Part shown: positions 31,225 through 39,280 of the stretch, piece by piece
Layout: every line of letters begins with the position of its first letter
Position numbering within the stretch: position 1 is the stretch's first letter
DNA from: an uncultured bacterium
GTDB taxonomy: Bacteria > Actinomycetota > Coriobacteriia > Coriobacteriales > Atopobiaceae
Direction of reading: 5' to 3'
Assembly: GCA_905215465.1 (NCBI GenBank)
Contig: CAJMPT010000014.1
Coordinates: 1 to 39,767, forward strand
Length of the DNA stretch: 39,767 nt
The notes under the pieces: model-generated
Seen by the model: the letters and a program-made list of their open reading frames with translations, nothing else
Told to the model about the DNA's origin: nothing
Database searches by the model: none
Position numbers and translations under genes: made by a program

Positions 31225-32313
31225 ATGGACCTCAAGAAGGAGAGGGTCGCCATCGTTGCCGCCGGTGCGCTCATCGGCGTCATCGCGGCCATGCTGGTGT
31301 TCTTCGGGAACCCGGCAAACATGGGCTTCTGCATAGCCTGCTTCATCCGCGACACGGTGGGCGGCCTGGGACTTCACCGCGCCGAGGCCGTTCAGTACAT
31401 CAGGCCCGAGATCGTCGGCCTCGTGCTGGGCAGCTTCCTCATCGCCATCGGCAAGGGCGAGTGGCAGGCCCGCGGCGGCTCCGCCCCGCTCACCCGCTTC
31501 GTGCTGGGCTTCTGCGTCATGGTGGGCTGCCTCATGTTCCTGGGCTGCCCCTTCCGCATGATCTTGCGCATCGCCGGCGGAGACCTCAACGCCGTCGTTG
31601 GCCTCGTGGGCTTTGCCTGCGGCATCCTGGCCGGCACCTGGTTCCTCAACCACGGCTACTCGCTCGGCCGCACCTACAGGCTTCCTGCCTCCGAGGGTGC
31701 CGCGTGGCCCATCATCCAGGTCGTCATCCTGGTGCTGCTCGTCGTGGCCCCCGCGTTCATCTTCTTTAGCCCCGAGGGCTCCGGCCCCGGCGCCAAGCAC
31801 GCCGCCATCGCCATCTCCCTGGCTGCCGGCGTCATCGTGGGCGCCCTGGCCCAGCGCACCCGCCTCTGCATGGTCGGCGGCATCCGCGACATGATTCTCT
31901 TCCGCGAGCCCAAGCTCCTCATGGGCTTCGGCGCCATCCTCGTTGGTGCCCTGGTGACCAATCTCGTGCTCACCGCCACCACCGGCAACGCCTACTTCAA
32001 CCTGGGCTTCGAGGGCCAGCCCGTGGCCCACAACGACGCCGTCTGGAACTTCCTCGGCATGGCCCTGGCCGGCCTTGGGTGCGTCCTTCTCGGCGGCTGC
32101 CCGCTGCGTCAGCTCGTCCTGTCCGGCGAGGGCAATGGCGACTCCGCCATGGCCATCCTCGGCCTGGCCATGGGCGCCGCCTTCTGCCACAACTTCGGCC
32201 TGGCCTCCAGCGCCAAGGGCGCCACGCCCGCCGGCCAGGCTGCCGTCATCATCGGCCTCGTGGTGGTCGTCGCCATCGCCTGTGCCAACAGCATCTGCAA
32301 GAAGAGGGCCTAG
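31225..32313 (+). CDS. yedE: YedE-family putative selenium transporter
   Basis: 362 residues from the ATG at 31225, with AGGAAAGGAG upstream; an in-frame start 18 codons earlier is rejected. About nine to ten membrane helices. Two pseudo-repeats each with a Gly-Cys-Pro motif: GCLMFLGCPFRMILRIAGGD and GCVLLGGCPLRQLVLSGEGN, the latter also with GDSAMA, as in YeeE/YedE sulfur-compound channels. Genomes with selD and the labile Se cofactor carry this subgroup next to yedF, as here. It probably brings a reduced selenium compound into the cell. First gene of the four-gene selenium operon; yedF follows after 11 bases. Confidence 0.9.
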   Translation: MDLKKERVAIVAAGALIGVIAAMLVFFGNPANMGFCIACFIRDTVGGLGLHRAEAVQYIRPEIVGLVLGSFLIAIGKGEWQARGGSAPLTRFVLGFCVMVGCLMFLGCPFRMILRIAGGDLNAVVGLVGFACGILAGTWFLNHGYSLGRTYRLPASEGAAWPIIQVVILVLLVVAPAFIFFSPEGSGPGAKHAAIAISLAAGVIVGALAQRTRLCMVGGIRDMILFREPKLLMGFGAILVGALVTNLVLTATTGNAYFNLGFEGQPVAHNDAVWNFLGMALAGLGCVLLGGCPLRQLVLSGEGNGDSAMAILGLAMGAAFCHNFGLASSAKGATPAGQAAVIIGLVVVVAIACANSICKKRA

Positions 32314-32324
32314 GGGAGAAGAAC

Positions 32325-32534
32325 ATGGAGACTTTGGATGCACGCGGGCTTTCCTGCCCGGAGCCGGTTGTCATGATGCGTCAGGCGCTCTTCGAGAAGC
32401 CCGCCTCCGCCCGCATGATCGTCGACGCCGTCGCCGCCCGCGAGAACGTCACCCGCTACGCCAAGAGCCAGGGCTATGACGTTACCGTCACCGAGGGCGA
32501 CGGCGAGTGGACGCTCGACGTCACCCGCGCCTAG
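32325..32534 (+). CDS. yedF: YedF, TusA-like sulfur/selenium carrier
   Basis: 69 residues from the ATG at 32325, with GGGGAGAAG upstream. A larger frame overlapping yedE is rejected. It begins METLDARGLSCPEPVVMMRQ, with the CPxP motif of TusA proteins (Cys11), in which the cysteine carries sulfur or selenium as a persulfide or perselenide. It is a bare TusA domain: the longer YedF proteins have an additional C-terminal DsrE-like part, absent here. In this operon it could pass selenium from YedE to SelD or to the molybdenum hydroxylase. Next gene begins 14 bases on. Confidence 0.88.
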   Translation: METLDARGLSCPEPVVMMRQALFEKPASARMIVDAVAARENVTRYAKSQGYDVTVTEGDGEWTLDVTRA

Positions 32535-32548
32535 GACGGACTCAGCGC

Positions 32549-32803
32549 ATGGCCAGGATAGCCACGTTCTTCTCGCACTTTGGGGCCGTGAGGTTCAGGC
32601 GGCTGTGCCAGGCCCGTGGCGTCGAGGTGGAGCTCATGCCCGTGCCCAGGTCCCTCTCAAGCAGTTGCGGGACCTGCGCCCGCTTTGAGGGGGACCCGCT
32701 CGCGCCGGGCGAGGGCTGGCCCGAGGAAGTCGAGCTCGTGGTGGAGGAGACCGGCTCCGCCACGCTACCCTATGAGGTGACCTGGCGCGCCGAGGGCGTG
32801 TAG
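32549..32803 (+). CDS. DUF3343 putative Se/S carrier protein
   Basis: 84 residues from the ATG at 32549; an in-frame start 14 codons earlier overlaps yedF and is not preferred. It starts MARIATFFSHFGAVRFRRLC, then VEVELMPVPRSLSSSCGTCARF, matching the DUF3343/Se_S_carrier-like family, whose conserved feature is a Cys after a serine run following the L-P-V-P-R segment. Cys43-Gly-Thr-Cys46 region could bind a chalcogen. The ribosome site before this start is weak (GGACGGACTCAGC), so it may depend on coupling to yedF. The family is usually found with selenium metabolism genes, as here. Biochemical role unknown. Confidence 0.8.
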   Translation: MARIATFFSHFGAVRFRRLCQARGVEVELMPVPRSLSSSCGTCARFEGDPLAPGEGWPEEVELVVEETGSATLPYEVTWRAEGV

Positions 32804-32875
32804 CGCAGACAGACAAGTACCCAACGGGGCGTCCGTCCAGGTGGCGGGCGCCCCAACTAGAAGAGGGAGCAAGAG

Positions 32876-33916
32876 ATGGACATGACGGGCGTGCGCCTGA
32901 CCGAGCTGGTGGAGGCCGCGGGCTGCGCGGCAAAGATCGCGCCGGGCGCGCTGGCCAAGGTGCTGGGTGACCTCCCGCGCACGGAGGACCCCAACCTGCT
33001 CGTTGGCTTTGATGCCTCCGACGATGCGTGCGTCTACGACTTGGGGGACGGCCGCGGCTTGGTTCAGACCTGCGACTTCTTTCCGCCCATGGTGGACGAC
33101 CCCTTCCTGTTTGGCCAGGTAGCCGCCGCAAACGCGCTCTCCGATGTCTATGCCATGGGAGGTGTGCCCAAGCTCGCGCTCAACCTCCTGTGCTTCCCCA
33201 ACTGCCTGGGCATCGAGGTGGCGGGCCAGATCCTTGCCGGCGGCGCGGACCGCTGCCAGCTGGCGGGGTGCGTGGTGGCCGGCGGCCACTCCATCAACGA
33301 CCACGAGCCCAAGTACGGTCTGTCGGTCACGGGCTTCGTCGAGCTCGACGGGCTTCTCGCCAACGCGGGTGCCAAGGTGGGAGACGCGCTGGTGCTCACC
33401 AAGGCGCTGGGCACGGGCGTCATCACCACGGCCTACAAGGGCGGTCTCCTTGACGAGGCTGGCGTGCGCGTGGCCACCGACTCCATGATCCGCCTGAACG
33501 ACACGGTCGGCCGCGTGGGGGCCGACATCGTCCGCCATGCCTGCACCGACGTCACGGGCTTCTCGCTCATGGGCCACTCCTGCGAGATGGCCGAGGCCTC
33601 CGGCGTCACGCTCCAGATTGATGCCAACGCGGTGCCCACGCTGGACGGCGCGCGAGAGATGGCCCGCATGGGCATGCTGCCCGCGGGCGCCTACCGCAAC
33701 CGCGACTTCTTTGGTCCTCGCGTGGACATGGGCGCCGACGTGCCGCTTGACCTGGCGGACGTCCTGTTTGACCCGCAGACCTCCGGTGGCCTGCTGGTGA
33801 GCGTGGACGCCGGTCAGGCCGACGTGCTTGCCTCCCGCCTGCGCGACGAGGGCCTGCCTGCCGCCGTCATCGGCCAGGTAGTCGAGCGTGGCGAGAAGAG
33901 CGTCGTGGTCTGGTAG
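32876..33916 (+). CDS. selD: Selenide, water dikinase (selenophosphate synthetase)
   Basis: 346 residues, ATG at 32876 with AGAGGGAGC upstream. The active-site loop is AAGCAAKIAPGAL: Cys17 and Lys20 at the same positions as in E. coli SelD, with Cys (not selenocysteine) at 17, and Ala in place of the non-essential Cys19. Later motifs: DFFPPMVDDPFLFGQVAAAN, ANALSDVYAMGGVP and GGHSINDHEPKYGLSVTG. It makes selenophosphate from selenide and ATP, the Se donor for selenocysteine, selenouridine and presumably the labile Mo-hydroxylase cofactor. Last gene of the operon. No selA or selB is in the window, so the intended sink may be the Mo hydroxylases here. Ends at a terminator. Confidence 0.95.
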   Translation: MDMTGVRLTELVEAAGCAAKIAPGALAKVLGDLPRTEDPNLLVGFDASDDACVYDLGDGRGLVQTCDFFPPMVDDPFLFGQVAAANALSDVYAMGGVPKLALNLLCFPNCLGIEVAGQILAGGADRCQLAGCVVAGGHSINDHEPKYGLSVTGFVELDGLLANAGAKVGDALVLTKALGTGVITTAYKGGLLDEAGVRVATDSMIRLNDTVGRVGADIVRHACTDVTGFSLMGHSCEMAEASGVTLQIDANAVPTLDGAREMARMGMLPAGAYRNRDFFGPRVDMGADVPLDLADVLFDPQTSGGLLVSVDAGQADVLASRLRDEGLPAAVIGQVVERGEKSVVVW

Positions 33917-33971
33917 CCCTTCTCCACGGCCGCGGTCGCCACTCGATGTGGCCCCCGAACTGGTTGCGATT

Positions 33972-34022
33972 GGTCCGAAGCCCGGTCCCGCCTTGAGGAG
34001 CCGGGCTTCGGGCCGTCTTCCA
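33972..34022 (+). terminator. Terminator of the selenium operon
   Basis: GGTCCGAAGCCCGG (33972-33985) and CCGGGCTTCGGGCC (34001-34014), 14 bp with one G-T pair and a 15-base loop, followed by GTCTTCC. Strong stem, weak tail. Confidence 0.7.
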
Positions 34023-34091
34023 CCCCTTCTTGCTAGACTACTTGCGAGACGCAACATGCCCGCCGCACCGGCGGGGCCGAATGGGGGACCA

Positions 34092-36248
34092 ATGGCCCAG
34101 AACGCAAACGACCTTCCCGAGCAGGCGACGCTCTTTGGCGATGCCGCGCCCGCGACGCCCGCAAAGAGCCCGCGCGCCCGCGCCGCGGAGCTCAACCGCC
34201 TGCTCAACACCTATGCATACCAGTACTACGCCCTCGATGACCCGCAGGTCACGGACGCAGAGTTCGACCGCCTGCTCCGAGAGCTGCAGGCAATCGAGGA
34301 GCTCCACCCGGAGCTCGTGACGCCGGACTCCTACACGCAGCGCGTGGGCGGCTACGTCTCGGAGCGGTTCGAGCCCGTCCGCCACGCCCAGCGCATGTAC
34401 TCCATCGACGACGCCATGAATTTCGAGGAGCTCGACGAGTGGCTCGCCCGCACCGACGAGGCGCTGGGGTCCACCTCGGAGCACCCTGTGGCCTACACCT
34501 GCGAGCTCAAGATCGACGGCCTGGGCGTGGCGCTCACCTACCGTGACGCTCAGTTCGTCCGTGCCGCCACGCGCGGAGACGGCACCACCGGAGAGAACGT
34601 CACCGCCAACGTCCTCACCATCGGTGACATCCCGCACGTCCTTGCGCAGGCGGGCCTTAAGCGCGTCGTTGATGGCGGCCTTGGCTACACCGTCGAGGTC
34701 CGTGGCGAGGTCTACATGCCCAAGCACAGCTTCGTCCGCCTGAACGAGGATGCCGACGACGCGGGCCGCGAGCCCTTCGCCAACCCCAGGAACGCCGCCG
34801 CGGGAAGCCTTCGCCAGAAGGACCCCAAGGTCACGGCCCACAGGGACCTCGAGACCTTCATCTACGCCGTCGCCGACGAGGCGCCCTTGGCCGTGACCAC
34901 CCAGTGGCAGTTCCTCCAGTGGCTGCGCGACTGCGGCTTCAACGTCAACCCCAACGCCGCCCGCTGCACGAGCGCCCGCGAGGTTCACGAGTTCTGCGCC
35001 AACGCCCTGGCCCGCCGCGAGGACCTCGACTACGACATCGACGGCGTCGTGGTGAAGGTCGACTCCTTCGACGGCCAGGCCGCCCTGGGCTTCACCGCCC
35101 GCGCCCCGCGCTGGGCCATCGCCTTCAAGTTCCCGCCCGAGGAGAAGCGCACGGTCCTGCGCGAGATCCGCGTCCAGGTTGGCCGCACGGGCGTGCTCAC
35201 CCCGGTCGCCGAGTTCGACCCGGTGCTGGTCGCTGGTTCCACCATCGCCCGCGCGACGCTGCACAACATCGACGAGGTGCGCCGCAAGAACGTCCGCGTG
35301 GGAGACACCATCGTCGTCCACAAGGCCGGTGACGTCATTCCCGAGGTCGTGGGGCCCGTACTGGAGCTGCGTCCGGAGGGCTCCGTGGAGTGGGACATGC
35401 CCGCAACCTGCCCGTCCTGCGGCTCTCCTGTCATTCGCGAAGAGGGCGAGGTCGCCTACCGCTGCGTCTCCATCGACTGCCCCGCTCAGGCAACCGAGCG
35501 CCTCATCCACTGGGGCAGCAGAAACGCCATGGACATCGACGGCCTTGGTGACGAGATCGTCTCGCGCATGGTCGAGCAGGGGCTTCTCACCGACGTGGCC
35601 GACTTCTACGACAAGCTCACCGAGGGGGCGCTCTCCGAGGTCTCCTGCGGACGTCAGACCGTCGATGGCGAGGACATCGTTGTTGGCAAGACCATCGCCG
35701 CCAAGGTGATGACGCAGGTCAACGAGTCGCGCGGCCGCGGCCTGGCGAGGGTCCTCTTTGGCCTGGGCATTCGCCACGTCGGCGCCAACGTGGCCCGCGC
35801 GCTGGCCGCGCACTTCCGCAGCATGCAGGCCCTCATGACCGCCGCGCCCGAGGACATCGCCGCAATCGACGGCGTCGGTCCCAAGATTGCCGCCTCGGTC
35901 CACGAGTTCTTTGCCGTGCAGAAGAACGTGGCCGTGGTGGAGCGCCTGCGCGAGGCGGGCGTTGTCCTCGAGGAGGAGGTCGAGGAGCCCGACGCTCCGC
36001 AGACCCTCGCGGGCCTCACCTTCGTGCTCACCGGCACGCTCCAGGGCTACAAGCGCTCCGAGGCCGCCAAGCTCCTTGAGGCCATGGGCGCCAAGTGCAC
36101 CGGCTCGGTCTCAAAGAAGACGAGCTACGTCATTGCGGGAGAGGCCGCTGGCTCAAAGCTTTCCAAGGCCGAGCAGCTGGGCGTCCCCGTCCTTGACGAG
36201 GCCGCGCTGGAGCAGATCCTGTCCACTGGGCAGGTGCCCGCCCAGTAG
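34092..36248 (+). CDS. ligA: NAD-dependent DNA ligase
   Basis: 718 residues from the ATG at 34092. Domains in order: Ia with NTYAYQYYALDDPQVTDAEFD; adenylation domain with catalytic Lys140 in CELKIDGLGVAL and the ATRGDGTTGENVTANV segment; OB fold; a four-Cys zinc finger CPSCGSPV...CVSIDCPAQ; helix-hairpin-helix repeats (IRHVGANVARAL, IAAIDGVGPKIA); and a C-terminal BRCT domain starting LAGLTFVLTGTLQGYKRSE. It seals nicks in DNA replication and repair. Start is uncertain: GGGGGA is only three bases from this ATG, and an ATG at 34056, 12 codons upstream, is an alternative. A larger in-frame extension through the selD terminator is rejected. It is a housekeeping gene, unrelated to purine metabolism. 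Confidence 0.95.
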   Translation: MAQNANDLPEQATLFGDAAPATPAKSPRARAAELNRLLNTYAYQYYALDDPQVTDAEFDRLLRELQAIEELHPELVTPDSYTQRVGGYVSERFEPVRHAQRMYSIDDAMNFEELDEWLARTDEALGSTSEHPVAYTCELKIDGLGVALTYRDAQFVRAATRGDGTTGENVTANVLTIGDIPHVLAQAGLKRVVDGGLGYTVEVRGEVYMPKHSFVRLNEDADDAGREPFANPRNAAAGSLRQKDPKVTAHRDLETFIYAVADEAPLAVTTQWQFLQWLRDCGFNVNPNAARCTSAREVHEFCANALARREDLDYDIDGVVVKVDSFDGQAALGFTARAPRWAIAFKFPPEEKRTVLREIRVQVGRTGVLTPVAEFDPVLVAGSTIARATLHNIDEVRRKNVRVGDTIVVHKAGDVIPEVVGPVLELRPEGSVEWDMPATCPSCGSPVIREEGEVAYRCVSIDCPAQATERLIHWGSRNAMDIDGLGDEIVSRMVEQGLLTDVADFYDKLTEGALSEVSCGRQTVDGEDIVVGKTIAAKVMTQVNESRGRGLARVLFGLGIRHVGANVARALAAHFRSMQALMTAAPEDIAAIDGVGPKIAASVHEFFAVQKNVAVVERLREAGVVLEEEVEEPDAPQTLAGLTFVLTGTLQGYKRSEAAKLLEAMGAKCTGSVSKKTSYVIAGEAAGSKLSKAEQLGVPVLDEAALEQILSTGQVPAQ

Positions 36249-36280
36249 GCCGGCCACCGCGCCGCCGCCCTGCGCGCCCG

Positions 36281-36348
36281 CACAAACAAGGCCCCCGGGC
36301 TTCTCCACAAGGCGCGTCGCCCTGCGAGAAGCCCGGGGGCCTCTTGTG
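36281..36348. terminator. Bidirectional hairpin between ligA and the SDR gene
   Basis: GGCCCCCGGGCTTCTC (36290-36305) pairs perfectly with 36326-36341, 16 bp with a 20-base loop, with outer partial matches CACAA and TTGTG. The genes on both sides converge on it. The arm resembles the palindrome at 16247-16330. Confidence 0.75.
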
Positions 36349-36365
36349 CGTCTGCGGTCAGGCCG

Positions 36366-37142
36366 CTAGTTGACGCTCACGCCGCCGTCGACCTTGACGC
36401 AGGAACCCGTCATGAAGGACGCCTCGTCGCTGGCAACAAAGAGCACAGCCGCGGCGAGCTCCTCCGGCTTGCCCGTGCGGATGTCCTTGTCCAGGCCGGC
36501 CATGGCACGGCCCATGCCAAACTGGTTGATGCCGCTGCCGGACATCATGGAGCCGCTGATCTCGGTCTCGACGCCGCCGGGGCAGATGGCGTTGCAGCGA
36601 ATGCCCTCGTGCGCGTACATGTAGCCGGTGTTCTCCGTCATGCCCACGAGGGCGTGCTTGGAGGCGGTGTAGGCCGCGCCGGCGCGGGCGCCGTTGGTGC
36701 CGCCGATAGAGGCCACGTTGACGATGTTTCCGCGGGTCTGCTGGCCGAGCATGACCTGGACGGCCTTGCGCATGGCAAACATGGGGCCCTTGACGTTGAC
36801 GGCAAAGACCTGGTCCCAGCGCTCGTCGGAGATGTCGCCGATGGCCTCGAAGCCGTCCATGATTCCGGCGTTGTTGACAAGGACGTCCAGCTTGCCACAC
36901 TTCTCCACGGCAAAGTCGATCATGCCCTCGTTGACCTCGCGGCTGCAGACGTCGCCCACGTAGGGGATGATCTTGCCGGGAAGCCCCTCGGACTCGACCT
37001 GACTCGCAAGCTCCTCGAGGCGCTCCGCGCGGCGCGCGACGGCCACGACGGTCGCGCCCTCCTTGGCAAAGTCGTACGCAATCTGGCGTCCCATGCCCGA
37101 GCTCGCGCCAGTGACGACGACGCTCTTTCCCTCAAACCTCAT
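36366..37142 (-). CDS. Short-chain dehydrogenase/reductase
   Basis: 258 residues from the ATG at 37142 (minus strand), with AGAGGAG upstream; the longer frame runs into the divergent region and is rejected. Classical SDR: cofactor motif TGASSGMG (residues 11-18), NNAG (90-93), and catalytic Ser145, Tyr158 and Lys162 in VNVASIGGTN and AAYTASK. Arg residues after the second strand (ARRAERLEE) favour NADP(H). The best general match is to glucose-1-dehydrogenase/3-oxoacyl-ACP reductase-like members, but the substrate cannot be told. It is divergent from the small XRE gene and convergent with ligA. It shows no obvious link to purine metabolism. Confidence 0.85.
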   Translation of the reverse strand: MRFEGKSVVVTGASSGMGRQIAYDFAKEGATVVAVARRAERLEELASQVESEGLPGKIIPYVGDVCSREVNEGMIDFAVEKCGKLDVLVNNAGIMDGFEAIGDISDERWDQVFAVNVKGPMFAMRKAVQVMLGQQTRGNIVNVASIGGTNGARAGAAYTASKHALVGMTENTGYMYAHEGIRCNAICPGGVETEISGSMMSGSGINQFGMGRAMAGLDKDIRTGKPEELAAAVLFVASDEASFMTGSCVKVDGGVSVN

Positions 37143-37285
37143 GTAATTCTCCTCTCTGGTCAAAACGCACTCCATGGCTCCAGATATCCCCGCCGTATCT
37201 GCGGGTTCTTTCCTGCCCCTCGGCCGGCGGCGGGCTTTCTGCTCCCAACGGCTCACATCCCCGCAAGGCCCTAAGGACCTGCATG

Positions 37286-37380
37286 CCTTGGCCACCGCCG
37301 GCAGCCGGTTTCTCAGCAAAGCTCTTTGCGCCGCAGGCGCGTAGCTTTGCGAGAAACCCGGCAGGCGGCGGTGGCCAAGG
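37286..37380. repeat. ~38-bp palindrome in a divergent intergenic region
   Basis: Left arm 37286-37323 and right arm 37343-37380 pair along about 38 bases with a few mismatches and a bulge. Ends are CCTTGGCCACCGCCG and its complement; the tip contains GTTTCTCAGCAAAGCT and AGCTTTGCGAGAAAC. It lies between divergent genes (SDR leftwards, XRE rightwards), where no terminator is needed, supporting a repeat-element nature. Nothing else is seen in the 305-base gap. Confidence 0.8.
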
Positions 37381-37447
37381 CTTCGTCTTCACGTCTTCTG
37401 CGTAACCCAAACTGGGATATGCGATTCCTGAATCTACAGTTCAGCCC

Positions 37448-37729
37448 ATGGATGTGGAGACCAACAAGGCCATCGGCCGCTGTCTGCGCAACGTGCGCAA
37501 GGCCCGCGACCTGCACCAGCAGGACGTGGCAGCCGCCATGGGCCGTCCGCAGTCCTTTGTTTCCAAGCTCGAGAACGGGGAGCGAAAGCTCGTCCTCTCC
37601 GAGTTCTTTGCCTACGCCCGCGCCCTGGGCATGTCGGCCCAGGACCTTCTCGATGACGTTGAGGGCGCCCTCACCCTGCCGGACCAGTCGCCTGAGCCAC
37701 TCTCTGGCGAGAAGGACCCAGGCCAGTAG
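37448..37729 (+). CDS. Small XRE-family DNA-binding protein
   Basis: 93 residues. Residues ~8-65 form an HTH_3/XRE domain: IGRCLRNVRKARDLHQQDVA, AAMGRPQSFVSKLENGERKL and SEFFAYARALGMSAQDLL. The last 25 residues are an acidic, Pro-containing tail. ATG at 37448 has no Shine-Dalgarno sequence; TACAGT lies only about 9 bases before it, so it may be leaderless or weakly translated. It is probably a transcription regulator or the antitoxin-like member of a lost pair; no toxin gene is adjacent. Its target may be the divergent SDR gene across the palindrome. Ends at a terminator shared with the convergent peptidase gene. Confidence 0.8.
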   Translation: MDVETNKAIGRCLRNVRKARDLHQQDVAAAMGRPQSFVSKLENGERKLVLSEFFAYARALGMSAQDLLDDVEGALTLPDQSPEPLSGEKDPGQ

Positions 37730-37747
37730 CCCAATCCCAAAGCAAGA

Positions 37748-37783
37748 GGCCCCGGCCTGGCGTGTGTCCAGGTCGGGGCCTTT
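37748..37783 (+). terminator. Terminator between the XRE gene and the convergent dipeptidase
   Basis: GGCCCCGGCCTGG (37748-37760) and CCAGGTCGGGGCC (37768-37780), 13 bp with one G-T pair and a 7-base loop, followed by TTTGTC. Confidence 0.85.
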
Positions 37784-37812
37784 GTCAGTGCGTGTCTTAC
37801 CGCCGTTGCAGG

Positions 37813-39234
37813 CTAGGCGAGGTCAAGCTCCATCAGGCGCGCGATGGTCACGATGTAGATCTTGAGCGCGCGCTTGAGATCTTCCTCGGAGACTCCCTCG
37901 TCCGGGCCGTGCTCCATGCCCACCCAGCTGGGTTCGTCCTCGTGCTCCTCGTGGGGGCCAAAGGCGCAGGCACGCTTGAAGTGGCGGGCGTAGGTGCCGC
38001 CACCGATGCAGAAGGCCTCGGCCTTCTTGCCTGTGTACTCGCCGTAGGTGTCAAGCAGGGTGCGAATCTCCGGGGAGGTCGGCTCAATGTAGAAGGGTAC
38101 GGCGTCGCCCAGGCAGCGATAGGTGCAGGCGTGCTCGCCGGCAATCTGCGTCATGCGCTCGGTGATAGCCTCGCCGGTCGTGGTGGTGGGGTAGCGCGAG
38201 TCGATGGTCTGCACAAGGCGTCCGTCCTTGGTGCGGATGGTGCCCGCGATGCAGGTCAGGGGGCCAAACTTGTCGTCAGCGGAGGCAATGCCCGTGGCCT
38301 TTCCGCACGTGTCCTCGGTGAGAAGGGCCTGCAGCTCCAGGAAGCGGCGCTGCTCGGGGGTGCAGAGGCCCTCGACGCCAAGCAGGTAGCGGGCAAGGAT
38401 GCCGATGGCGTTCACGGTGCCGGCCGGAAGCGACGCGTGGCCACCCTTGCCGTGCGCGCTCACGCGAACGAGGCCCTCGCCGGCCTCCTCGAGCGTGACG
38501 TCCTCCGCGGCGGGCAGCTCTGCGAGCTCGGCCCTGACTACTGCGCAGGCCAGGCCCGGGATGGCGTTGGCCACGGTGCCGCCGTCAAGCTCGACGAGCC
38601 TTCCGCCGGCAAGCGGCTCGGAGCAGAACTCGCCGTGGTAGACGCCCTTCTCGCCGCAGATGACCGGGAAGTCGGCGTCGGGAGAGAAGCAGAACGCAGG
38701 CTCGGGGTAGCGGTCAAGGTAGTAGGGCACGTCACCCATGCCCGTCTCCTCGTTGTTGCCGATGATGCAGCGGAGGGTGTAGGGGAGCTTCTCGCCCGTG
38801 GCCTCAACCTGGCGACGGAAGAAGTTGGCCGCATAGAGGGACAGGACGAAGGGGCCCTTGTCGTCAAGGACGCCGCGTCCGATGAGGTAGCCGTCCTTGC
38901 GGGTGACGTCGAGCGCGGGGAAGGTCCAGCCCAGGCCCAGCGGCACGATGTCGGTGTGGGCGATGGTGGCAATGTAGGCGTCGGACTTGCCCGGCACGTC
39001 GCCAAAGCCGATGTATCCGTCCAGGTCGGTGACCTCAAGGCCCAGGCGCGAGGCAATGCCCTCGGCTGTGACGAGCGCCTCGTTTGCCTTGGGGCCAAAG
39101 GGCTTGCCGGGCTCGGCCGCCTCGAGGTCCTCGACGGACTCGATCTTTACCAAGGACCGGATGTCCTCGACGACGTCCTCCCAGACCTCCTCGACATACT
39201 GGTCAACCTGCTGCTTTAGCTGCTCGTCAGCCAT
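37813..39234 (-). CDS. M20-family dipeptidase (PepV/Sapep type)
   Basis: 473 residues from the ATG at 39234 (minus strand), preceded by AGGAGG; a start 20 codons earlier is rejected. Dinuclear zinc/manganese site of M20 peptidases: IAHTDIVPLG, GRGVLDDKGPF, GNNEETGMGD and PDADFPVICGE, then the dimerisation-domain His in AHGKGGHASLPAG. The order, length (~470) and the GVLDDKGP phrase fit PepV/Sapep-type dipeptidases, which split dipeptides in the cytoplasm. Transcribed after the HIRAN gene 46 bases upstream. It is a different M20 branch from ygeY at 22480. Substrate is inferred from family. Confidence 0.88.
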   Translation of the reverse strand: MADEQLKQQVDQYVEEVWEDVVEDIRSLVKIESVEDLEAAEPGKPFGPKANEALVTAEGIASRLGLEVTDLDGYIGFGDVPGKSDAYIATIAHTDIVPLGLGWTFPALDVTRKDGYLIGRGVLDDKGPFVLSLYAANFFRRQVEATGEKLPYTLRCIIGNNEETGMGDVPYYLDRYPEPAFCFSPDADFPVICGEKGVYHGEFCSEPLAGGRLVELDGGTVANAIPGLACAVVRAELAELPAAEDVTLEEAGEGLVRVSAHGKGGHASLPAGTVNAIGILARYLLGVEGLCTPEQRRFLELQALLTEDTCGKATGIASADDKFGPLTCIAGTIRTKDGRLVQTIDSRYPTTTTGEAITERMTQIAGEHACTYRCLGDAVPFYIEPTSPEIRTLLDTYGEYTGKKAEAFCIGGGTYARHFKRACAFGPHEEHEDEPSWVGMEHGPDEGVSEEDLKRALKIYIVTIARLMELDLA

Positions 39235-39280
39235 GCGCGTCCTCCTAGCGAATATCTGGTGATTGCAGACCTCGCCAATC

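Noticed and set aside
33888..34091. N-terminal extension of LigA by up to 68 codons
   Set aside because: It would begin inside selD and run through the selD terminator; the extra residues are Arg/Pro-rich and unlike any LigA.
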